In this document: positions 57,951 to 64,000 of the stretch, one piece after another
Layout of the letters: every line of letters starts with the position of its first letter
Numbering within the stretch: position 1 is the first letter of the stretch
Source: Aldehydirespirator sp965116965
Lineage (GTDB): Bacteria; Actinomycetota; Acidimicrobiia; Acidimicrobiales; Aldehydirespiratoraceae
DNA length: 64,000 nucleotides
Reading direction: 5' to 3'
NCBI GenBank assembly: GCA_965116965.1
Contig: OZ220743.1
Location: 1,860,001-1,924,000 of the forward strand
Notes under the pieces: model-generated
What the model was told of the DNA's origin: nothing
Database searches by the model: none
What the model saw: only the letters and a program-made list of their open reading frames with translations
Made by a program: the position numbers and the translations under genes

Positions 57951-57990
57951 TGGAGACAGGTGCGACGCACACGGGGGAGCTGGTGTGATG
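57930..57990 (+). repeat. direct repeat at the pyrR/pyrB junction
   Basis: GGGGAGCTGGTGTGATG occurs at 57936-57952 (ending pyrR) and again at 57974-57990 (starting pyrB), 38 bp apart; the match extends a few bases upstream with two differences. As at secD/secF, a stop-start overlap with its ribosome-binding site has been duplicated. Confidence 0.82.
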
Positions 57991-58950
57991 CCGACGGACG
58001 CACCAAGCCGCCATCTGCTGTCGATCACCGATCTGGACCGGCCCGATCTCGAGCGCATTCTCGACCTCACCGGCTCGTTCGCGGACGTGAGCCAGCGCCG
58101 CATCCCCAGAGTGCCGGCCCTGCGGGGCAAGACCGTGGTGTGGCTGTTCTACGAGGACAGCACCCGCACGCGGTTGTCGTTCGAGGCGGCCGCCAAGCAG
58201 CTGTCGGCCGACACCGTGAACTTCTCCGTCGGATCGTCGTCGGTGAACAAGGGCGAGTCGGTGCGCGACACCGTGCTGACGATCGAGGCGATGGGCATCG
58301 ACGCCATCGTCGTGCGCCACTCGTGTGCGGGCGTGCCCCACCGGGTGGCCGACTGGATCGACGCCTCGGTCATCAACGCCGGCGACGGCCGCCACGAGCA
58401 TCCCACCCAGGCGCTTCTCGACCTGTACACCGCCCGCACCCGCCTGGGGGGCCTCGACGGCGCCCGCGTCGCCATCGTCGGCGACATCCTCCACTCCCGG
58501 GTGGCCCGCTCCGACGTGCTGGCCTTCACGGCCATGGGCGCCGACGTGACCCTGGTCGCGCCCCGTCCGCTGCTGCCGTCGAGTCTTGAAGGCTGGCCCG
58601 TCACCGTCACCCATGACTTCGACTCGGTCCTGGGCGACATCGACATCTGCTACCTGCTGAGGATGCAGCTGGAGCGCGAGGCCGGCGCGTCGGTGCCGTC
58701 GCTGCGCGAGTTCCGGGCCGAGTACGGCCTCGACGCGGCCCGGGCCGACCGGCTCAGAGACGGCGCTTTGATCATGCACCCGGGACCCATGAACCGCGGC
58801 GTGGAGATCGACGGGGACGTGGCCGACCGGCCCAATGCGGTCATCACCGAGCAGGTCGCCAACGGCGTGGCCGTCCGCATGGCCGTGCTGTTCCTGCTGC
58901 TCGGCTCGGGCATGGACCTCGCCGAGGGCGAGAGGATGAAGGCGGCGTGA
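57988..58950 (+). CDS. pyrB: aspartate carbamoyltransferase catalytic subunit
   Basis: 320 residues. The carbamoyl-phosphate motif is YEDSTRTRLSFEAA; GDGRHEHPTQALLDLYT and HPGPMNRGVEID are further active-site segments. ATG 57988 (GTG 57985 also possible). No pyrI regulatory chain follows. The stop lies in the first unit of a 65-bp tandem duplication. Confidence 0.95.
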   Translation: MPTDAPSRHLLSITDLDRPDLERILDLTGSFADVSQRRIPRVPALRGKTVVWLFYEDSTRTRLSFEAAAKQLSADTVNFSVGSSSVNKGESVRDTVLTIEAMGIDAIVVRHSCAGVPHRVADWIDASVINAGDGRHEHPTQALLDLYTARTRLGGLDGARVAIVGDILHSRVARSDVLAFTAMGADVTLVAPRPLLPSSLEGWPVTVTHDFDSVLGDIDICYLLRMQLEREAGASVPSLREFRAEYGLDAARADRLRDGALIMHPGPMNRGVEIDGDVADRPNAVITEQVANGVAVRMAVLFLLLGSGMDLAEGERMKAA

Positions 58951-59084
58951 CGGCTGTGGGGGCCACACGGTGCCCGGAGTTGGCCCACCGCAGCCGCGGG
59001 GTGATGGCGGCGTGACGGCTGTGGGGGCCACACGGTGCCCGGAGTTGGCCCACCGCAGCCGCGGGGTGATGGCGGCGTGACGGC
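58941..59084 (+). repeat. 65-bp perfect tandem duplication at the pyrB/pyrC junction
   Basis: Two identical 65-bp units (58941-59005 and 59006-59070) and a partial third (59071-59084). Each begins GGCGGCGTGACGGC, containing GTGA. In the first unit TGA ends pyrB; in the last, GTG begins pyrC. The original genes overlapped by GTGA. Confidence 0.92.
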
Positions 59085-60405
59085 GCGACTAGCCGCGGTG
59101 CCCTCTCATGGCACCATCGCCATACGGGGAGGGACGGTGGTGGACTCGGGCGGCAGCCGCCGTGCCGACGTGCTGGTCGGCGGCGGCCGGGTGATCTCGG
59201 TCGATGCTGCCGGCGTGGAGGGCGATCGCACGCTGGACGCCTCTGGCTGCGTGGTGGCTCCGGGACTCGTCGACCTGCACGCTCACCTGCGCCAGCCCGG
59301 CCGCGAGGACGCTGAGACCATCGAGACCGGCGCCCGGGGTGCAGCCCTGGGCGGCTTCACTGCCATGGTCGCCATGCCCAATACCGACCCGCCCATCGAC
59401 TGCGCGGCGGTGGTGCGCGAGGTGCAGGACCTCAATTCCGGGGCCTGCTGCGACGTGTACCCGTCGGCCGCCATCACCGTGGGCCGCCGCGGCGCCGACC
59501 TGGTGCCCATGGCCGAGCTGGTGCGCCTCGGAGTGCGGATATTCACCGACGACGGCGCCGGTGTGCAGAACGCGCGGGTGATGAGGCGGGCCCTCGAATA
59601 CGCGGCCGGTCTCGACCACCTCACCGGCGGCCGCCGGGTGGTGGTGGCCCAGCACTGCGAGGTGGACGAACTCGCCGCCGGCGGTTCCATGCACGAAGGC
59701 GAGTGGTCCAGCCGCCTGGGCCTGGGGGGCCAACCTGCCGAGGCCGAGGAGCTGATGGTCATGCGTGACATCGCCCTGTCGCGGCTCACCGGGTCGAGGG
59801 TGCACTTCCTGCACCTGTCGACCGCCGGGTCAGTGGCCATGGTGCGAGCGGCCAAGGAGGCGGGGCTGCCAGTGACGGCCGAGGCCACGCCCCACCACTT
59901 CATCCTCACCGACGCCTGCTGCGCCGACTACGACACCGTCTTCAAGGTCCATCCACCGCTGCGAACCGAAGGCGACGTGGCCGCCATTCGCGCCGGACTG
60001 GCCGACGGCACCATCGACGCCATCGCCACCGACCACGCACCCCACACCAGCGCCGACAAGGAGAGGCCCTTCGACGCAGCACCGCCGGGAATGCTAGGAC
60101 TCGAGACCGCGCTCGCCCTGTCCCTGACCGAACTGGAGCTCCCCATCGAGCGGGTGCTGGCCCTGATGTCGTGGCAGCCCGCGGCCATCGCCGGCGTCGA
60201 CGACCGTCACGGGCGTCTGGTGGCTCCCGGCGAACCCGCCAACCTGTGCGTCATCGACCCCGGCGTCACCTGGACGGTGTCGGGCGAGGCCATGGCCAGC
60301 CCGAGCCGCAACACCCCCTACGAGGGTCGGGAACTGCGAGGCCGGGTCCGGCACACCCTGCTGGCGGCCGAGCCGGTCGTGATCGACGGCGAGCCGCAGC
60401 GATGA
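59077..60405 (+). CDS. pyrC: dihydroorotase
   Basis: 442 residues from GTG 59077; the frame is open to 59035 in the duplication. A class I amidohydrolase with metal ligands in GLVDLHAHLRQPG, VVAQHCEV, EATPHHFIL and IATDHAPHT. ADKERPFDAAPPGMLGLETA and the end NTPYEGRELRGRVRHTLL are family signatures. The usual carboxylated Lys position appears to be Asp (IFTDDG), as in other type I enzymes. Overlaps carA by ATGA. Confidence 0.94.
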   Translation: MTARLAAVPSHGTIAIRGGTVVDSGGSRRADVLVGGGRVISVDAAGVEGDRTLDASGCVVAPGLVDLHAHLRQPGREDAETIETGARGAALGGFTAMVAMPNTDPPIDCAAVVREVQDLNSGACCDVYPSAAITVGRRGADLVPMAELVRLGVRIFTDDGAGVQNARVMRRALEYAAGLDHLTGGRRVVVAQHCEVDELAAGGSMHEGEWSSRLGLGGQPAEAEELMVMRDIALSRLTGSRVHFLHLSTAGSVAMVRAAKEAGLPVTAEATPHHFILTDACCADYDTVFKVHPPLRTEGDVAAIRAGLADGTIDAIATDHAPHTSADKERPFDAAPPGMLGLETALALSLTELELPIERVLALMSWQPAAIAGVDDRHGRLVAPGEPANLCVIDPGVTWTVSGEAMASPSRNTPYEGRELRGRVRHTLLAAEPVVIDGEPQR

Positions 60406-61529
60406 CCGCACCGGAGCCCACCCCCGCGACCGCAGCGAAGATCGCACCGGAGTTCACCCCTGCCCTGCTGGTGCTGTGCGACGGGGAGGTGTTCGAGGGC
60501 GAGGCCGTCGGAGCACCCGCCGCGGTCGCCTCCGGAGAGGTCGTCTTCAACACGGTGATGAGCGGGTATCAGGAGGTGATCTCCGACCCGTCCTACGCGG
60601 GTCAGATCATCACCTTCACCTATCCCCACATCGGCAACTACGGCACCAACGGCGCCGACTCCGAGGCGGCCCGGCCCCATTGCCGGGGTGTGATCGTGCG
60701 CGACCTGGCCCGCCGCCACAGCAACTGGCGGGCCACCGGCAGCCTCGATGACTACTTGCGCCGCCACGGCATTGCCGGCATCACCGGGATCGACACCCGC
60801 CGCCTCACCCGCCACATCCGCGACGCGGGGGCCATGCCCGGCGCCTTCGGCACCGCCGACGAAGCCACCCTGCTGGCCGCAGCCCGGGCCGAGCCCGGCA
60901 CCAGCGGGGTAGACCTCGTGAGCGAGGTCACCACCGGCGAGCCGTACTCTGCGGGCACGGGCCCCCGCCGGGTTGTGGCCTACGACCTGGGCATCAAGTC
61001 CACCATCCTGAGCTGCCTGGGCGAGCTGGCCACGGTGACCGTGGTGCCGGCGCACACTCCAGCCGACGAGGTGCTCGCCCGCCGGCCCGACGGCGTGTTC
61101 TTCAGCAACGGGCCGGGAGACCCGGAGCTGGCCGGGCCGGCCATCGAGGCGCTGCGCGGCCTTGTGGGCACGGTTCCCGTCTTCGGGATCTGTCTGGGCC
61201 ACCAGCTGCTCGCCCTGGCCCTCGGCGGGCGCACCTTCAAGATGCGCTTCGGCCATCACGGAGGCAACGTGCCCGTCCGGTGCACCGCCAGCGGGCGTAT
61301 CGAGATCACCAGCCAGAACCACAATTTCGCGGTCGAGACAGGATCGGTGCCGGGAGTGACGGAGACCCACGTCTGCCTCAACGACAGCGCCCTGGAGGGG
61401 CTCCACGTCGGCGGCGCCGACGCCTTCGGCGTGCAGTACCACCCCGAGGCCGGCCCCGGCCCCCACGACGCCCGACACCACTTCACCGCCTTCGCCGAGA
61501 TGATGGATCGCCGCCGTGCGGTGGCGTGA
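60402..61529 (+). CDS. carA: carbamoyl-phosphate synthase small subunit
   Basis: 375 residues from ATG 60402. It hydrolyses glutamine and passes ammonia to CarB. N-terminal domain: GEVVFNTVMSGYQEVISDPS and ITGIDTRRLTRHIR. Glutamine amidotransferase domain: FFSNGPGDP, the nucleophile Cys in VFGICLGHQLLALALGG, and the catalytic His/Glu in VQYHPEAGPGPHD. Complete. Confidence 0.95.
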   Translation: MTAPEPTPATAAKIAPEFTPALLVLCDGEVFEGEAVGAPAAVASGEVVFNTVMSGYQEVISDPSYAGQIITFTYPHIGNYGTNGADSEAARPHCRGVIVRDLARRHSNWRATGSLDDYLRRHGIAGITGIDTRRLTRHIRDAGAMPGAFGTADEATLLAAARAEPGTSGVDLVSEVTTGEPYSAGTGPRRVVAYDLGIKSTILSCLGELATVTVVPAHTPADEVLARRPDGVFFSNGPGDPELAGPAIEALRGLVGTVPVFGICLGHQLLALALGGRTFKMRFGHHGGNVPVRCTASGRIEITSQNHNFAVETGSVPGVTETHVCLNDSALEGLHVGGADAFGVQYHPEAGPGPHDARHHFTAFAEMMDRRRAVA

Positions 61530-61582
61530 CGATGTGGCGGGCGACTCAGTCGCGGGCGGCGACCGGATGATGGGCGGGTTCC

Positions 61583-64000
61583 GTGCCCCGGCGTGACGAC
61601 ATCGAATCGATCCTCATCATCGGCTCGGGCCCCATAGTCATCGGTCAGGCCTGCGAGTTCGACTACTCGGGAACGCAGGCCTGCCGGGTGCTTCGGGCCG
61701 AGGGCTACCGGGTGGTCCTGGCCAACTCCAATCCGGCCACGATCATGACGGACCCCGAGGTGGCCGACGCCACTTACGTGGAGCCGCTCGACGCCGCCGT
61801 GCTGGCTCGCATCATCGAACGGGAACGGCCCGACGCGGTGCTGCCCACCCTGGGCGGCCAGACGGGGCTGAACCTGGCGATGGAGCTCGCTGACGGCGGG
61901 GTGCTGGAGGCCAAGGGCGCCGAGCTGATCGGCGCCGACGCGTCCGCCATCGCCACCGCCGAGGATCGCCAGCTCTTCAAGCAGGCCATGCTCGAGATCG
62001 GCCTGGACGTGCCCCGCTCCGGGATCGCCCGTGACATGGACGCCGCACGCGAGGTGATGCGAAGGGTGGGGCTGCCGGTGATCGTCCGGCCCGCCTACAT
62101 ACTCGGAGGTCGCGGCGCAGGCATCGCGGCCACCGCCGAGGAGTTCGAGAGCGTCGCCGCCTTCGGCCTGGAGGCCAGCCCCATCTCCGAGATCCTGATC
62201 GAGGAGTCGATCGTGGGCTGGAAGGAGTTCGAGCTCGAGGTGATGCGGGACCGCGCCGACAACTGCGTGGTGGTGTGCTCCATCGAGAACCTCGATCCCA
62301 TGGGGGTGCACACCGGCGACTCCATCACTGTCGCTCCCGTCCAGACGCTGAGCGACCCCGAGTACCAGCAGATGCGCAACGCCGCCTTCGCGGTGCTGCG
62401 CCGGGTGGGGGTCGAGACCGGCGGGTCCAACGTGCAGTTCGCGGTGGACCCGGCCACCGGTCGCCAGGTCGTGATCGAGATGAACCCCAGGGTGAGCCGG
62501 TCCTCAGCGCTGGCCTCGAAGGCGACCGGCTTCCCCATCGCCAAGATCGCGGCCCGGCTGGCGGTGGGGTACACGCTCGACGAGATCCCCAACGACATCA
62601 CCGGCGTGACCCCGGCCTCGTTCGAGCCGACCCTGGACTACGTGGTCACCAAGATCCCCCGCTGGGCGTTCGAGAAGTTCCAGATCACCTCGGGTGTGCT
62701 GGGCACTTCCATGCAGTCGGTGGGCGAGGTGATGGCCATCGGCCGCACGTTCTGCGAGTCGCTGCAGAAGGGGCTGCGCTCCCTGGAGCAGGGCCGCCTC
62801 GGCCTCAACGCCGACCCTGCCGAAGCCGCCCTCGACCGCCTCGGCGACGCCGAGCTGCTGGCAGCGGCGGCCGTGCCCACGCCGGAGCGGATCTTCCATC
62901 TGGAGGCTCTTCTGCGCCGGGGCGTGTCCATCGAGGAGGTGTCGACGGCCACCGGCGTGGACCCCTGGTTCCTCGACCAGATGGAGCGCATCAGCGAGGA
63001 GCGACTGGCGCTCGAGGACGCGTCACCGGAGGCGATGACCCGAGCCGGATGGCGCCGGGCCAAGCGACTCGGATTCTCCGACGGCCAGCTCGCCCACCTT
63101 TGGGGCACGGCTCCGGCCCAGGTCCGCGCCCTCCGGGAGGCGTCCGGCGTGCTGCCGACGTTCAAGACGGTCGACACCTGCGCGGCCGAGTTCGAGGCGA
63201 CCACGCCGTACCACTACTCCACCTACGAGGACGCCGACGAGATCCGGCCGGCCACCAAGCCTCGTGTGGTGATCTGCGGATCGGGCCCGAACCGCATCGG
63301 GCAGGGCATCGAGTTCGACTACTGCTGCGTCCACGCCGGGCAGGCCCTTCAACAGGCCGGGTACGAGACGGTCATGGTCAACTGCAACCCCGAGACCGTC
63401 TCCACCGACTACGACGTCAACGACCGGCTCTACTTCGAGCCGCTCACCACCGAGGACGTGGCCAACGTGATCGCGGCGGAGGACCCCGTCGGAGTGATCG
63501 TCTCGCTCGGGGGTCAGACGCCGCTGGCGCTTGCGGGCCATCTGCCCGCAGACCTGGTGCTGGGCACCTCGCCGGCCTCGATCGATCTGGCCGAGGACCG
63601 CGAGCGCTGGAACGCCCTGTGCGAGCGCCTGGGCATCCCGCAGCCGCCGGGCGGCACGGCCACCAGCTTCGAGGAGGCGCAGCAGGTGGCGGCCCGGGTC
63701 GGCTATCCGGTGCTGGTCCGGCCCTCCTATGTGCTGGGCGGTCGGGCCATGGCCATCGTCTACGACGACGAGGAGCTCGCGGCGGCCATCGAGGAGCTCG
63801 CCGACTTCGGCTCCCTGGGCCGGGAAGGGGGACCGGCTTCGGAGCGGCCCGTGCTGGTGGACCGCTTCCTCGAGGATGCGACCGAGGTGGACGTCGATGC
63901 CGTGCGGGACCGCACCGGCGAGGTTCAGATCGGGGCCGTCATGGAGCATGTCGAGGAGGCGGGCGTCCACTCCGGCGACTCGGCGTGCACGATCCCGCCC
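61583..64000 (+). CDS. carB: carbamoyl-phosphate synthase large subunit, 5' part
   Basis: Starts at GTG 61583 (RDDIESILIIGSGPIVIGQA) and runs off the right edge after 806 codons, about three quarters of the usual length. The first ATP-grasp half is complete (LPTLGGQTGLNLAMEL, RPAYILGGRGAGI, EMNPRVSRSSALASKATGFP). The oligomerisation region and the start of the second half are present (GSGPNRIGQGIEFDYCCVHA, RPSYVLGGRAMAIV). Last visible gene of the pyr operon. Confidence 0.95.
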   Translation, partial: MPRRDDIESILIIGSGPIVIGQACEFDYSGTQACRVLRAEGYRVVLANSNPATIMTDPEVADATYVEPLDAAVLARIIERERPDAVLPTLGGQTGLNLAMELADGGVLEAKGAELIGADASAIATAEDRQLFKQAMLEIGLDVPRSGIARDMDAAREVMRRVGLPVIVRPAYILGGRGAGIAATAEEFESVAAFGLEASPISEILIEESIVGWKEFELEVMRDRADNCVVVCSIENLDPMGVHTGDSITVAPVQTLSDPEYQQMRNAAFAVLRRVGVETGGSNVQFAVDPATGRQVVIEMNPRVSRSSALASKATGFPIAKIAARLAVGYTLDEIPNDITGVTPASFEPTLDYVVTKIPRWAFEKFQITSGVLGTSMQSVGEVMAIGRTFCESLQKGLRSLEQGRLGLNADPAEAALDRLGDAELLAAAAVPTPERIFHLEALLRRGVSIEEVSTATGVDPWFLDQMERISEERLALEDASPEAMTRAGWRRAKRLGFSDGQLAHLWGTAPAQVRALREASGVLPTFKTVDTCAAEFEATTPYHYSTYEDADEIRPATKPRVVICGSGPNRIGQGIEFDYCCVHAGQALQQAGYETVMVNCNPETVSTDYDVNDRLYFEPLTTEDVANVIAAEDPVGVIVSLGGQTPLALAGHLPADLVLGTSPASIDLAEDRERWNALCERLGIPQPPGGTATSFEEAQQVAARVGYPVLVRPSYVLGGRAMAIVYDDEELAAAIEELADFGSLGREGGPASERPVLVDRFLEDATEVDVDAVRDRTGEVQIGAVMEHVEEAGVHSGDSACTIPP

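Overview
The window is high-GC bacterial DNA with dense, mostly co-directional genes, frequent GTG and TTG starts and many 4-bp ATGA/GTGA stop-start overlaps. The order queA-tgt ... yajC-secD-secF-rel ... hisS-aspS ... rarA-alaS-ruvX-mltG-aroE-aroB-pepP-efp-nusB ... pyrR-pyrB-pyrC-carA-carB is an actinobacterial housekeeping backbone. Together with RCC1-repeat surface proteins and a DUF222-HNH protein it suggests class Acidimicrobiia. That placement is inferred from gene content, not from a marker phylogeny.

Layout. 1-1.8 kb: end of queA and a tgt that lacks the usual zinc cysteines. 2-15.5 kb (minus strand): a surface-protein region made of two diverged copies of one cassette, in the order EF-hand membrane protein, short secreted fibronectin-like protein, membrane RCC1-repeat protein, secreted subtilase. 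Copy A ends in a giant subtilase-RCC1-leucine-rich-repeat protein whose reading frame has one nonsense codon after the signal-peptide region. Copy B has decayed and is cut by an IS3-family element. 15.5-20.9 kb: Sec translocon genes and the stringent-response gene rel. 21.2-25.8 kb: a small defence-like island with an HSDR_N-type nuclease protein, TcmP with its three-Cys partner, and a DUF488 gene split by an IS5-family element. 26-43.1 kb: hisS, aspS, a VapBC module, rarA, alaS, ruvX, mltG, aroE, aroB, pepP, efp, nusB and an acetyltransferase. 43.2-57.3 kb: a second accessory island of transposase relics, an HNH protein, four toxin-antitoxin-like loci, a decayed hicB, a PLD-SNF2 helicase and a large N6-adenine methyltransferase whose frame is broken at a run of 12 G. 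57.3-64 kb: the pyrimidine operon, with a PyrR-type RNA hairpin just ahead of pyrR; carB runs off the end.

How the parts relate. The housekeeping genes are close to uninterrupted between islands, so the two accessory blocks (rel/hisS and nusB/pyrR) look like insertions. A two-box dispersed repeat sits in four gene-end intergenic regions. Short tandem duplications recur, three of them exactly at translationally coupled junctions (secD/secF, pyrR/pyrB, pyrB/pyrC). The helicase and the methyltransferase are probably one restriction or defence system, and the homopolymer could switch it on and off. No tRNA or rRNA gene and no convincing CRISPR array was seen.
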